Below are positions 27,000 through 35,489 of a DNA stretch of 64,000 nucleotides, piece after piece. This DNA is from Aurantimonas marianensis. Its GTDB lineage: Bacteria > Pseudomonadota > Alphaproteobacteria > Rhizobiales > Rhizobiaceae. The stretch lies in assembly GCF_024195285.1 (NCBI RefSeq), contig NZ_JALHBS010000009.1, forward strand, positions 1 to 64,000. The letters run 5' to 3'. The translations under genes were made by a program, and so were the position numbers. Under the pieces are notes generated by a model. It ran no database searches. It was not told the origin of the DNA and saw only the letters and a list, made by a program, of their open reading frames with translations. Position 1 is the first letter of the stretch; each line of letters opens with the position of its first letter.

Positions 27000-27746
27000 A
27001 TGTCGCTTTTCTTTTCCCGGCGGAACGCGAATACGCCCGCAATTCCCGAGCGTCTGGACCTTGCCGCCGGCCCGGTCCCGGTCACCGTGCGGCGCAATCC
27101 GCGCGCCAGGCGGCTGATCCTGCGGCTGGCCCCTGGCGGAACCGGAATCGTCGTCACGGCGCCGCAAAAGGTGCCGGCGCGGGCGATTGCGGAATTTCTC
27201 GAGCGGCATCGCGGCTGGGTCGAGGAGCGCGTCGCGCGGGCGCCCGACCGGATCGTCGCGGCCGACGGCGCCTTGATCCCGTTTCGGGGCGGCCAATTGC
27301 GGCTGGTCCAGGCTTCCGAGCGCCGCGCCAGCCGGTTCGAGACGGTCGACGGAGAGACGCATCTCTTCGTCGGCGGCGAGCCCGAGCATTTTTCCCGCCG
27401 CGTCGTCGAGGCGCTGAAGCGTGAGGCGCGGCATGATCTGCAAGCTTGCGTCGACCGCCACGCGGCTACGGTGGGTCTGCGTCCACGGGCCATGGCGCTG
27501 AAGGACACGAAAAGCCGCTGGGGCTCCTGCACCATCGACCGGCGGCTGGCCTTTTCCTGGCGGATCGTCATGGCCCCGCCGGCGGTGCTGGACTATCTCG
27601 TCGCCCATGAGGTGGCGCATTTCCGTCAGATGAACCACGGACCCGCCTTCTGGGCGCACTGCCGCGAGCTTTGCCCCGGCATGGACCACGGCAAGACCTG
27701 GCTGAAGCGACACGGCGCTGGGCTGCATGCGATTGAGTTTGGGTGA
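27000..27746 (+). CDS. YgjP-like zinc metallopeptidase (DUF45)
   Basis: A 248-aa predicted metallopeptidase of the YgjP/M48-like family. The zinc site is VAHEVAHFRQMNHGPAFW, an HExxH motif with a third His downstream; KDTKSRWGSC is the other family hallmark. The N-terminal part (VPVTVRRNPRARRLILRL) is a beta-rich domain. Substrates are unknown. Two starts are possible, ATG 26967 and ATG 27000; neither has a good ribosome site, and the second fits family N termini (FSRR) better. Confidence 0.82.
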   Translation: MSLFFSRRNANTPAIPERLDLAAGPVPVTVRRNPRARRLILRLAPGGTGIVVTAPQKVPARAIAEFLERHRGWVEERVARAPDRIVAADGALIPFRGGQLRLVQASERRASRFETVDGETHLFVGGEPEHFSRRVVEALKREARHDLQACVDRHAATVGLRPRAMALKDTKSRWGSCTIDRRLAFSWRIVMAPPAVLDYLVAHEVAHFRQMNHGPAFWAHCRELCPGMDHGKTWLKRHGAGLHAIEFG

Positions 27747-27757
27747 GGCGCCTCATG

Positions 27758-28330
27758 TCAGATCAAGCTCGAAAGGCGATCTCCCAACTGATCCGCATCC
27801 GTCAAACCCAAGGTGTACAAAGGACCTGATCGGCCGACCAAGATGAATTCATGGTCGAGCCATTTCGCCCTGGCCGGATCTGGTCCGGCACGCAAACCGG
27901 TCATCCGCTCGAAGAATTTAATCGGCTCACCACTATGCACGAAAATCAAAGCCGGATGAATTTCGTCAAATAAAAATTCGATCAAAGGCGCTTTGCGATC
28001 TTTCGCCTTGAGGAGGGCGGCTTTCCTCGTCGGCATCGCATACAGATTGGTTTCAAGGCATGAACCCAGCCCTGCTGAAATCCTCTCGATCCGTGGACGG
28101 TTGCCACCTCTCTTCCGGGTCTTGTCGTAATCCTCTGAGAATTCCTTGTAGAGAAAGCCGTCCTCATCGGACCAGTATGAAAAGAAATCATGCGGCAATT
28201 CGGTCGCAGCATTGAGGCCTACGACAAATGATCGGCACGCCAGCGGCGATCCCTTGCATACGAAGGGTCTCGAATTCTTTTCGGATAACAGCGGCTCCAG
28301 GCGCTCTCGAAATCCGCGCAAATCCTTCAT
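27758..28330 (-). CDS. Hypothetical protein, possibly uracil-DNA-glycosylase-like fold
   Basis: A 190-aa protein I do not firmly recognise. Several segments resemble the UDG-like superfamily: FVVGLNAATELPHDFF near the N terminus (motif A type G-L-N), CLETNLYAMPT in the middle, and IHPALIFVHSGEP near the end. That suggests a nucleobase-excision or nucleotide-binding fold, but the match is by eye. AAAGGA 8 nt before ATG 28330 fixes the start; ATGs at 28336 and 28351 are poorer. GC is clearly lower than the neighbours (27 of 60 bases in 27901-27960), suggesting recent acquisition. It diverges from trpF. Confidence 0.6.
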   Translation of the reverse strand: MKDLRGFRERLEPLLSEKNSRPFVCKGSPLACRSFVVGLNAATELPHDFFSYWSDEDGFLYKEFSEDYDKTRKRGGNRPRIERISAGLGSCLETNLYAMPTRKAALLKAKDRKAPLIEFLFDEIHPALIFVHSGEPIKFFERMTGLRAGPDPARAKWLDHEFILVGRSGPLYTLGLTDADQLGDRLSSLI

Positions 28331-28424
28331 TGTCATTCCTTTCGCTTGCATTCGTGACCGGAGCTTCAGATATCGATACGATCACAAAGCGGGATCGAGA
28401 GACCGTCAATCACTTGGAAATGGC

Positions 28425-29102
28425 ATGAAACTCGACGTCAAGATCTGCGGCCTGTCGACGCCCGAGACGCTTGCGGCGGCGTTGGCGCGTGGCGCCAGCC
28501 ATGTCGGCTTCGTGCATTTCGCCAAGAGCCCGCGCCATCTCGACGTCGCCGCGATGGCGGACCACGTCGGCTCCGTGGCGGGGCGCGCCGAGACGGTCAT
28601 CGTCACCGTCGATCCGGACGATGATCTGGTGACGCGTTTCGCGACCGAGATACGTCCGGACTGGCTGCAATTGCACGGCAAGGAGAGCCCGGAGCGGGTC
28701 GCCGCGATCAAGGCGTCCACCGGTCTGAAGATCATGAAGGCGCTGCCCATCGCCGAGGCCGCCGACCTTGCCGCGATCGCGGATTATCTAAATGTCGCCG
28801 ACCGTCTGCTGCTGGATTCCAGGCGGCCGAAGGGCTCCAACCTTCCCGGCGGCAACGGCGTCGCTTTTGACTGGCGGATTCTTGCCGGCCTTGACCCGGC
28901 TCCGCCCTACATGCTTTCCGGTGGCATCGACGCCGACAATGTCGTTGATGCCATCCGCAGCGCGCGGCCGTCGGGCATCGACGTGTCGTCCGGTGTCGAG
29001 AGCGCGCCCGGCGTCAAGGATGTCGGTCGCATTCATTCATTCTTCGACGCGCTGGATCGTCTCCGTATGGAGGAGCCGGCGAGAAAGGCCCGTGCCTCGT
29101 GA
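28425..29102 (+). CDS. trpF: Phosphoribosylanthranilate isomerase
   Basis: A 225-aa TIM-barrel enzyme that converts phosphoribosylanthranilate to CdRP, the third step of the tryptophan branch. Catalytic Cys in VKICGL (residue 8) and Asp in [12 protein letters not shown] are present; SGGI.A.NV and IDVSSGVE are the phosphate-binding loops. The start at 28425 has GGAAA upstream; open frame extends further 5' but without homology. The stop overlaps trpB (GTGA), so it is the first gene of the trpFBA unit. Confidence 0.95.
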   Translation: MKLDVKICGLSTPETLAAALARGASHVGFVHFAKSPRHLDVAAMADHVGSVAGRAETVIVTVDPDDDLVTRFATEIRPDWLQLHGKESPERVAAIKASTGLKIMKALPIAEAADLAAIADYLNVADRLLLDSRRPKGSNLPGGNGVAFDWRILAGLDPAPPYMLSGGIDADNVVDAIRSARPSGIDVSSGVESAPGVKDVGRIHSFFDALDRLRMEEPARKARAS

Positions 29103-30319
29103 ACCAGCCGCTGACCCCGAATTCGTTTCGCGCCGGTCCCGACGAGGACGGCCGCTTCGGTCATTTCGGCGGGCGTTTCGTCGCCGAGACGCTGATGCCG
29201 CTGATCCTCGATCTGGAGGACGCCTGGAAGGCGGCGAAAGCTGATCCGGCGTTCAAGGCCGAGCTCGACAATCTCAACACCCATTATACCGGCCGGCCGT
29301 CGCCGCTGTATTTCGCCGAGCGGCTGACCGAAAAGCTCGGTGGCGCCAAGATCTATTTCAAGCGCGACGAGCTGAACCACACCGGCTCGCACAAGATCAA
29401 CAACTGCCTCGGCCAGATCCTGCTCGCCAAGAAGATGGGCAAGACGCGGATCATCGCCGAGACCGGGGCCGGCCAGCACGGCGTCGCGACGGCGACGGTC
29501 TGCGCCCGCTTCGGCTTTCCCTGCGTCGTCTACATGGGCGCGACCGATGTCGAGCGGCAGTCGCCCAACGTATTCCGCATGAAGCTGCTGGGAGCGGAAG
29601 TGGTTCCCGTCACCTCCGGCCACGGCACGCTCAAGGACGCCATGAACGAGGCACTGCGCGACTGGGTGACCAATGTCGATTCCACCTATTACCTGATCGG
29701 CACCGCCGCCGGCCCGCATCCCTATCCCGAACTCGTCAGAGAATTCCAGAGCGTGATCGGCCGGGAGGCGAAGGAACAGATGATGGCGGCCGAGGGCCGG
29801 CTGCCGGACCTGCTGGTCGCCGCCGTCGGCGGCGGCTCCAACGCCATCGGCCTGTTCCACCCCTTCCTCGACGACAAGGACGTGGCGATGGTCGGCGTCG
29901 AGGCGGGCGGCAAGGGGCTCGACGGCGAGGAGCATTGCGCCTCGCTGACGGCGGGCTCGCCCGGCGTCCTGCACGGCAACCGCACCTATCTCTTGCAGAA
30001 CGAGGACGGCCAGATCAAGGAGGGTCACTCGATCTCGGCAGGCCTCGACTATCCGGGCATCGGGCCGGAGCATTCCTGGCTGAAGGATTCCGGCCGGGTC
30101 GAATATGTCCCGATCATGGACACCGAGGCGCTGGACGCCTTCCAGATGCTGACCCGCGTCGAGGGCATCATCCCGGCGTTGGAGCCGGCCCATGCGCTGG
30201 CGGAAGTCATCAAGCGCGCGCCGAAAATGGGCAAGGACCAGATCATCCTGATGAATCTGTGCGGTCGCGGCGACAAGGACGTGTTCACGGCGGCCAAGCA
30301 TCTGGGCGTGGAGCTGTAG
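29099..30319 (+). CDS. trpB: Tryptophan synthase beta subunit
   Basis: A 406-aa PLP enzyme that joins indole and serine to give tryptophan in an alpha2-beta2 complex. The PLP lysine is K99 in [26 protein letters not shown] (phosphate loop) and [12 protein letters not shown] are also conserved. GTG start overlaps trpF. Unusually, trpA does not follow directly: two small unknown genes and cutA come between. Confidence 0.97.
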   Translation: MNQPLTPNSFRAGPDEDGRFGHFGGRFVAETLMPLILDLEDAWKAAKADPAFKAELDNLNTHYTGRPSPLYFAERLTEKLGGAKIYFKRDELNHTGSHKINNCLGQILLAKKMGKTRIIAETGAGQHGVATATVCARFGFPCVVYMGATDVERQSPNVFRMKLLGAEVVPVTSGHGTLKDAMNEALRDWVTNVDSTYYLIGTAAGPHPYPELVREFQSVIGREAKEQMMAAEGRLPDLLVAAVGGGSNAIGLFHPFLDDKDVAMVGVEAGGKGLDGEEHCASLTAGSPGVLHGNRTYLLQNEDGQIKEGHSISAGLDYPGIGPEHSWLKDSGRVEYVPIMDTEALDAFQMLTRVEGIIPALEPAHALAEVIKRAPKMGKDQIILMNLCGRGDKDVFTAAKHLGVEL

Positions 30320-30320
30320 T

Positions 30321-30602
30321 GTGAATGAGGAACCGACGCGGCTGCAACGTCATCGCGAGGCGTTGGCTGCCCTAGAAAATCAAGACGAAATATCACTTAA
30401 ATCCAACCAAATCATAGGCTTATTAGCCTATCTCAGCGCCAATGCAGCATTTCAGCAGCGTACGATTACGGCTCTTGGGGCGATGGCACTTGGAGAAATT
30501 TCTCCGAAAGAAATCGAACAGTTGATTGCGTCTGCGGAGCAATCGACAGCCGCCTTCGACTATTTCGTCGAAGAATTAGCGGGGACCAGGTCTGATGAGT
30601 GA
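30321..30602 (+). CDS. Hypothetical protein, 93 aa, inside the trp operon
   Basis: A 93-aa, mostly helical, soluble protein with no family I recognise. A central hydrophobic helix (IIGLLAYLSANAAFQQR) is followed by an acidic C-terminal half. GTG start lies 1 nt after the trpB stop, and the stop overlaps the next gene (ATGA), so it is co-translated with trpB. GC drops sharply (24 of 60 bases in 30361-30420), unlike trpB. It is probably acquired DNA, with function possibly linked to the next, membrane-anchored gene. Confidence 0.7.
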   Translation: MNEEPTRLQRHREALAALENQDEISLKSNQIIGLLAYLSANAAFQQRTITALGAMALGEISPKEIEQLIASAEQSTAAFDYFVEELAGTRSDE

Positions 30603-30996
30603 TGTACCCCAGAAAATCAGGCAGGTCTTTGCTGATAACGATACGCGTGACGATGCCAAGGTGCTCCTAAAGCGTGTTGAAGCACATTTTAATCGTGGAG
30701 GCAGCGATGGTGGTTCGGGAGGTGATGGCATGGAGCCACGCGTAGCCAAACTCGAAGCCGGTGTTGCTCATATCGAACGCGACGTTACGGAGTTGCGCAC
30801 CGATATGCGGGACGTACGCGACCGGCTCGCCAAACTTGAGGAGCGAGTGTCGCATCTGCCAGGAAAAGGCTTCATCGTTTCTGTCGTGATCTTGGCCCTT
30901 GCCATAATCACTGGCTTGATCGCTTTCCAATCCCGCATTGAAGCTTTCGTCCAACAGCCGGCCGCATCCTCTATGGACCAGCCGAGGGTGCCATGA
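30595..30996 (+). CDS. Hypothetical coiled-coil protein with a C-terminal membrane helix
   Basis: A 133-aa protein. Residues ~46-90 are a heptad coiled coil (VAKLEAGVAHIERDVTELRT and onward), then a short linker and one membrane helix at ~95-115 (FIVSVVILALAIITGLIAF). The layout resembles XhlA-type and other phage-associated coiled-coil/TM proteins, but homology is not shown. It overlaps its neighbours by ATGA on both sides and is AT-richer than the backbone at its 5' end. Function unknown. Confidence 0.72.
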   Translation: MSDVPQKIRQVFADNDTRDDAKVLLKRVEAHFNRGGSDGGSGGDGMEPRVAKLEAGVAHIERDVTELRTDMRDVRDRLAKLEERVSHLPGKGFIVSVVILALAIITGLIAFQSRIEAFVQQPAASSMDQPRVP

Positions 30997-31313
30997 CCGA
31001 CATCGTCGAAATCCACGTGACCTGCCCGACGCTCGAGGGTGCGCGCGAACTGTCCCATGGGCTGCTCGACGGCCGCTATGCTGCCTGTTGCCATATCGGC
31101 AAGGAGGTGGACAGCCGCTATTTGTGGCAGGGCAAGAAGGAGCGGCACGACGAATGGCCGTTGACGATCAAGACCCGTGCCGATTTGTTCGATACCTGCT
31201 GCGAGGCGATCCGCAAACATCATCCGTACGAGACGCCCGCGATCGTCGGTTTTGCCGTCGACCATGTGGATGCGGCGACCGCCGAGTGGATCGCCGAAGT
31301 GACGAAAGCCTGA
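30993..31313 (+). CDS. cutA: CutA-like divalent ion tolerance protein
   Basis: A 106-aa CutA1 homologue, a stable trimeric cytoplasmic protein with a ferredoxin-like fold. Family marks are [49 protein letters not shown] and [10 protein letters not shown]. Linked genetically to copper tolerance in E. coli, but its molecular role is unsettled. The start overlaps the preceding gene (ATGA), and trpA begins one nucleotide after its stop. GC returns to the local average here. Confidence 0.92.
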   Translation: MTDIVEIHVTCPTLEGARELSHGLLDGRYAACCHIGKEVDSRYLWQGKKERHDEWPLTIKTRADLFDTCCEAIRKHHPYETPAIVGFAVDHVDAATAEWIAEVTKA

Positions 31314-31314
31314 C

Positions 31315-32148
31315 ATGACCACACGCATTGAAGACCGGTTCCGGGCGCTGTCCGAAGAGAACCGTCCCGCCCTTGTCACCTTCGTCATGGCGGGCGATCC
31401 GGACCACGACACGGCGCTCGATATTGTCAGAGCGCTGCCTGGTGCCGGTGCGGATATCATCGAGCTCGGCATGCCGTTTTCCGATCCAATGGCCGATGGT
31501 CCGGCTATCCAGAAGGCGGGCTTGCGCGCCCTGGAGGCCGGCGCAAGCCTCAAGAAGACCCTGGCGATGGTCGGCGCTTTTCGCGAAAGCGACACGACGA
31601 CGCCGCTGATCCTGATGGGCTATTTCAATCCGATCTACGTCTACGGCGTCGAGCGCTTCGTCCGGGATGCGCTGGCCGCCGGGGTCGATGGTCTGATCGT
31701 CGTCGATCTGCCGCCCGAAATGGACGACGAACTTTGCCTGCCGGCCCTGGACAAGGGGCTCAACTTCATTCGCCTCGCGACGCCGACGACCGACGACAAG
31801 CGCCTGCCGGCGGTTCTGAAGAACACCTCCGGCTTCGTCTATTACGTGTCGATCACCGGCATCACCGGCTCGGCCGCGCCCGACGCGGGCAAGGTCGCCG
31901 CCGCGGTCGGACGCATCAAGGGCCACACGAACCTGCCGGTCTGCGTCGGCTTTGGCGTGCGCAGCGCCGAACAGGCGCGCGAGATCGGCCGTGCGGCCGA
32001 CGGCGTCGTCGTCGGTTCGGCGCTGATCAACGCCATAGAAGCGTCGCTGACCGACGGCCGTCCGGGAGCCGGCACGGTGACGGCGGTCACCGATCTGGTG
32101 CGCGATCTCGCTGGCGGCGTTCGCGCCGCCCGTCTTGCGGATGCCTGA
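31315..32148 (+). CDS. trpA: Tryptophan synthase alpha subunit
   Basis: A 277-aa TIM barrel that releases indole from indole-3-glycerol phosphate and channels it to TrpB. The signature [19 protein letters not shown] carries catalytic Glu50 and Asp61; [19 protein letters not shown] and [11 protein letters not shown] are also typical. It is coupled to cutA with a 1-nt gap. accD follows 48 bp downstream. Confidence 0.97.
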   Translation: MTTRIEDRFRALSEENRPALVTFVMAGDPDHDTALDIVRALPGAGADIIELGMPFSDPMADGPAIQKAGLRALEAGASLKKTLAMVGAFRESDTTTPLILMGYFNPIYVYGVERFVRDALAAGVDGLIVVDLPPEMDDELCLPALDKGLNFIRLATPTTDDKRLPAVLKNTSGFVYYVSITGITGSAAPDAGKVAAAVGRIKGHTNLPVCVGFGVRSAEQAREIGRAADGVVVGSALINAIEASLTDGRPGAGTVTAVTDLVRDLAGGVRAARLADA

Positions 32149-32196
32149 CCGCGCGACCATCTGCAAACAACCCTTGTCAATCGGAACAGCCGCGCC

Positions 32197-33132
32197 GTGA
32201 ACTGGATCACCAACTACGTCCGCCCCAAGATCTCCAGCCTCCTCGCCAATCGCGAGGTGCCGGAAAACCTTTGGATCAAGTGTCCGGAGACCGGCGAGAT
32301 GGTCTTCCACAAGGATCTGGAGGCCAATCAATGGGTGATCCCATCCTCCGACTTCCACATGCGGATTCGCGGCCGGGACAGGCTGAAGGCGTTTTTCGAC
32401 GACGGCGCCTACGAGACGATCGAACTGCCGAAAGTGGCGGTCGATCCGCTGAAATTCCGCGACTCCAAGCGCTATGTGGATCGCCTCAAGGAGTACAAGG
32501 CGAAGGCCGAGATGGATGACGCCGTGATCGCGGCGCGCGGTTCGATCGACGGCTTGCCGATCATGGCGATTGTCCAGGATTTCGCCTTCATGGGCGGCTC
32601 GCTGGGGATGGCGGCGGGCGAGGCGATCATCAAGGGCTTCGAGACCGCCATTGCCGAAAACCGGCCGCTCGTGCTTTTCGCCGCGTCCGGTGGCGCCCGG
32701 ATGCAGGAGGGCATCCTGTCGCTGATGCAGTTGCCGCGCACCACCGTCGCGGTGGAGATGCTGAAGGAGGCCGGGCTTCCCTATATCGTCGTCCTCACCA
32801 ACCCGACGGCCGGCGGCGTGTCGGCCTCCTATGCGATGCTGGGCGACGTCCATATCGCCGAGCCGGGCGCGGTGATCGGCTTTGCCGGCGCCCGGGTCAT
32901 CGAGCAGACGATCCGCGAAAAGCTGCCCGAAGGGTTCCAACGCGCCGAATATCTCATGGCCCACGGCATGGTCGACATGGTCGTCCACCGGCACGAGCTG
33001 AAGGCGACGATCGCGAATTTGACCAAGCTGTTGACCAAGACGCCCGTGGATATAGCCGCCCGCACCGAGGATGAGCCTGAACCGGCGCCCGCGACCGCGA
33101 TCACGCCGTCCGAGCCGCAGCCGGCGGCCTGA
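32197..33132 (+). CDS. accD: Acetyl-CoA carboxylase, carboxyltransferase beta subunit
   Basis: A 311-aa subunit that, with AccA, transfers carboxyl from biotin to acetyl-CoA for fatty-acid synthesis. The crotonase-fold core has [29 protein letters not shown] and [14 protein letters not shown]. The N-terminal zinc ribbon of E. coli AccD, with two CxxC pairs, is reduced to a single Cys in [12 protein letters not shown]; rhizobial AccD proteins share this. A Pro/Glu-rich tail ([16 protein letters not shown]) ends the protein. GTG start. accD-folC downstream of trpA is the usual alphaproteobacterial order. Confidence 0.96.
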   Translation: MNWITNYVRPKISSLLANREVPENLWIKCPETGEMVFHKDLEANQWVIPSSDFHMRIRGRDRLKAFFDDGAYETIELPKVAVDPLKFRDSKRYVDRLKEYKAKAEMDDAVIAARGSIDGLPIMAIVQDFAFMGGSLGMAAGEAIIKGFETAIAENRPLVLFAASGGARMQEGILSLMQLPRTTVAVEMLKEAGLPYIVVLTNPTAGGVSASYAMLGDVHIAEPGAVIGFAGARVIEQTIREKLPEGFQRAEYLMAHGMVDMVVHRHELKATIANLTKLLTKTPVDIAARTEDEPEPAPATAITPSEPQPAA

Positions 33133-33174
33133 ATCGGTTTTGCATCCGCTCATGCTCTCGCGTAATTCTCGTCC

Positions 33175-34509
33175 ATGACAACGACCTCGCTGGCCACCAC
33201 AGAGATCGAATCCCTGATGCTGAAGCATCCGAAGGGGTTTGACCTGTCGCTCGACCGGATTAGCCGGCTGCTCGCCGATCTCGGCGACCCGCAACACCGT
33301 CTGCCGCCGCAGATCCACATTGCGGGCACGAACGGCAAGGGCTCGGTCACGGCCTTTTGCCGGGCGATACTGGAAGCCGACAGCCGGGCGGCCCACGTCC
33401 ACACCTCCCCGCATCTGGTCAACTGGCATGAGCGCTATCGGATCGGCCGCTCCGGCCGGCCTGGCGCACTGGTCGACGATCGGTTGCTGGCCGATGCCGT
33501 GATGAGGGCGGCCGCCGCCAATGGCGGGAAAATGATCACCGTCTTCGAGATTCTGACGGCCGTCACCTTCCTGCTGTTTTCCGAGCAGCCGGCCGATGTG
33601 GCGCTGATCGAGGTCGGCCTCGGCGGACGTTTCGATGCGACCAATGTCCTTGAAAAGCCCGCCGCGACCGTGATCACCTCGATCTCGCTCGACCACCAGT
33701 CCTATCTCGGCGATCGGGTGGAGCTGATCGCGGCGGAAAAAGGCGGCATCATCAAGCCGGGCGTGCCGGTCATCGTCGGCCAGCAGAGCGAGACGGTGGC
33801 GCTGGACGTGCTCACCGCCATGGCCGACCGGGCCAACGCGCCGCTGCTGGTCTACGGCCAGGACTTCTTTGCCTATGAGGAGCATGGCCGGCTGGTCTAT
33901 CAGGACGATACGGGGCTTCTCGACCTGCCGATGCCGCGGCTGCCGGGCCGTCATCAGCTGATCAACGCCGCGACGGCGATCGCGACGCTCCGTCATGCCG
34001 GCTTCGGACCCTGCGATCAGGCCATCGAGAAGGGCCTGGCGAATGTGGAATGGCCGGGCCGCATGCAGCAGATCGGCTCGGGTCCGCTCTATCGCGCCGC
34101 CTTTCCCGGCTCCGAACTGTGGCTCGACGGCGGCCACAATCCCGGCGCGGGGGCGGCGATCGCCGAGACCCTTGCCGACATGGAGGAACGGGTTTCACGG
34201 CCGTTGTTCCTCATTGCCGGAATGATCAACACCAAGGACCCGATGGGCTTTTTCGCGTCCTTCGCGGGGATCGCCAGGCATGTGTTCACGGTTCCGGTCG
34301 AGGCATCCCACGCGGGCATCGACCCGAACGAGCTGGCCGAGGCGGCGATCGAGGCAGGGCTCGATGCCGAACCCTGCGCGTCCGTGGAGGAAGCCATCCG
34401 CTTGGTTTCCTCGGCATGGGACAGCGATCGAGCGCCGCGCTTCCTGATCTGCGGCTCGCTCTATCTGGTCGGGGACGTGCTGGCGCAGAGCGGTCTGGCG
34501 CCGCGCTGA
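33175..34509 (+). CDS. folC: Folylpolyglutamate synthase / dihydrofolate synthase
   Basis: A 444-aa Mur-ligase-family enzyme that adds glutamate to dihydropteroate and to folates. The P-loop is IAGTNGKGSVTAF near residue 45; SPHLVNWHERYRI, EVGLGGRFDATNV, GRHQLINAATAIATL and the DGGHNPGA motif are all present. ATG 33175 is the only good start, without a clear ribosome site, suggesting read-through from accD (42-bp gap). Confidence 0.95.
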   Translation: MTTTSLATTEIESLMLKHPKGFDLSLDRISRLLADLGDPQHRLPPQIHIAGTNGKGSVTAFCRAILEADSRAAHVHTSPHLVNWHERYRIGRSGRPGALVDDRLLADAVMRAAAANGGKMITVFEILTAVTFLLFSEQPADVALIEVGLGGRFDATNVLEKPAATVITSISLDHQSYLGDRVELIAAEKGGIIKPGVPVIVGQQSETVALDVLTAMADRANAPLLVYGQDFFAYEEHGRLVYQDDTGLLDLPMPRLPGRHQLINAATAIATLRHAGFGPCDQAIEKGLANVEWPGRMQQIGSGPLYRAAFPGSELWLDGGHNPGAGAAIAETLADMEERVSRPLFLIAGMINTKDPMGFFASFAGIARHVFTVPVEASHAGIDPNELAEAAIEAGLDAEPCASVEEAIRLVSSAWDSDRAPRFLICGSLYLVGDVLAQSGLAPR

Positions 34510-34612
34510 GGGACTGCGACCTGTCGGCGCCCCACGGGCACCGCCCTGGAAGCATGGTCGCCCCGGATGACGCGGCGGCTCGGTCGATCGTGGAAAAGGC
34601 AGGGAGAAGGCA

Positions 34613-35011
34613 ATGGAGATCAAGCGTCGCGGGACTGTCCCGACCCGGCGGGTGCCGGCCAGCTATTTTACCGGCACGGTCTGGCAGGACCCGATCATCG
34701 AGGCACCGGAGCCGGCGCGTCTGCGGGCGGTCGTGGTGATGTTCGAACCGGGCGCGCGCACGGCGTGGCACACCCACCCGCTGGGGCAGACCCTTTATGT
34801 CACCGCGGGAACGGGCCGGTTCCAAACATTCGGCGAACCGATCCAGACGATCGGCGCGGGCGACGTGATCTGGATTCCGCCCGGCGAGAAGCACTGGCAT
34901 GGCGCCGGGCCGGAAACGATAATGACCCACATCGCCATGCAGGAGGCGAAGGATGGCGTCGCCGTCGACTGGCTGGAGCATGTCAGCGAAGCGGAATACG
35001 CAAAAGCCTGA
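34613..35011 (+). CDS. Cupin-domain protein
   Basis: A 132-aa single-domain cupin. The metal box reads FEPGARTAWHTHPLGQTLYV, with H-x-H and Gln in place of the usual Glu; the second box is PPGEKHWHG. This pattern resembles manganese cupins such as bacterial (R)-hydroxynitrile lyases and related sugar- or aldehyde-handling proteins, but the natural substrate is unknown. AGGGAGAAGG precedes the ATG. A strong two-way hairpin separates it from trxA. Confidence 0.85.
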   Translation: MEIKRRGTVPTRRVPASYFTGTVWQDPIIEAPEPARLRAVVVMFEPGARTAWHTHPLGQTLYVTAGTGRFQTFGEPIQTIGAGDVIWIPPGEKHWHGAGPETIMTHIAMQEAKDGVAVDWLEHVSEAEYAKA

Positions 35012-35035
35012 CGCCGCCGCGGACTCGGTCGGATT

Positions 35036-35097
35036 GTTTCATGTGAATCAAAAAGCCCGGACGATCCGCCCGGGCTTTTTGCTGATTCACGTGAAAC
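35036..35097. terminator. Bidirectional terminator inside an extended palindrome
   Basis: The core is AAAAAGCCCGG...CCGGGCTTTTT, which has a T-run on either strand and can end both the cupin (+) and trxA (-) transcripts. It is embedded in outer arms GTTTCATGTGAATC (35036-35049) and GATTCACGTGAAAC (35084-35097), complementary at 13 of 14 positions, giving a 62-nt hairpin. Confidence 0.85.
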
Positions 35098-35115
35098 GCG
35101 CGAGGCTCGGGGCGC

Positions 35116-35433
35116 TCAGGCGGAGGCCTTGATCCAGTCGACGAGCTTCGACTTCGACTGGGCGCCGACCTGCACGGAGGCCGGTTCGCCGTTCTTGAAC
35201 AGCATCAGGGTCGGGATCGAGCGGACACCGAACTGCGCCGCGATGTCCGGGTTCTCGTCGATATTGACCTTGGCGATCCGGACATTGTCCATCTCGTTGG
35301 AGATTTCCTCGAGGCTCGGCGCGATCATCTTGCAGGGGCCGCACCACTCCGCCCAGAAGTCGACGACGACGGGCTTGTCGCTCTCCAGAACGTCGGTCTT
35401 GAAATTGTTGGTGTCGATCTTCGTCGTGGCCAT
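35116..35433 (-). CDS. trxA: Thioredoxin
   Basis: A 105-aa thioredoxin, the general cytoplasmic disulfide reductant. The active site is WAEWCGPCK with Cys31 and Cys34; the cis-proline loop is [10 protein letters not shown]. The start at 35433 gives the normal length; a frame reaching 35493 adds 20 unrelated residues. It lies 56 bp after addA, in the addB-addA-trxA order common in rhizobia. Confidence 0.97.
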   Translation of the reverse strand: MATTKIDTNNFKTDVLESDKPVVVDFWAEWCGPCKMIAPSLEEISNEMDNVRIAKVNIDENPDIAAQFGVRSIPTLMLFKNGEPASVQVGAQSKSKLVDWIKASA

Positions 35434-35489
35434 CAGGCGGCTCCCAAAATCCTTGTTCGAGACACAGGTAGAAGGGGTGGTCCGCCAAA

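Noticed and set aside
28212-28424. N-terminal extension of trpF back to 28212
   Set aside because: It antisense-overlaps the divergent gene and lacks TrpF homology; the barrel begins at MKLDVKICG.
30595-30996. Holin/XhlA-type lysis gene
   Set aside because: Coiled coil plus one helix is similar in layout, but no lysin or phage genes are nearby and sequence similarity is unproven.
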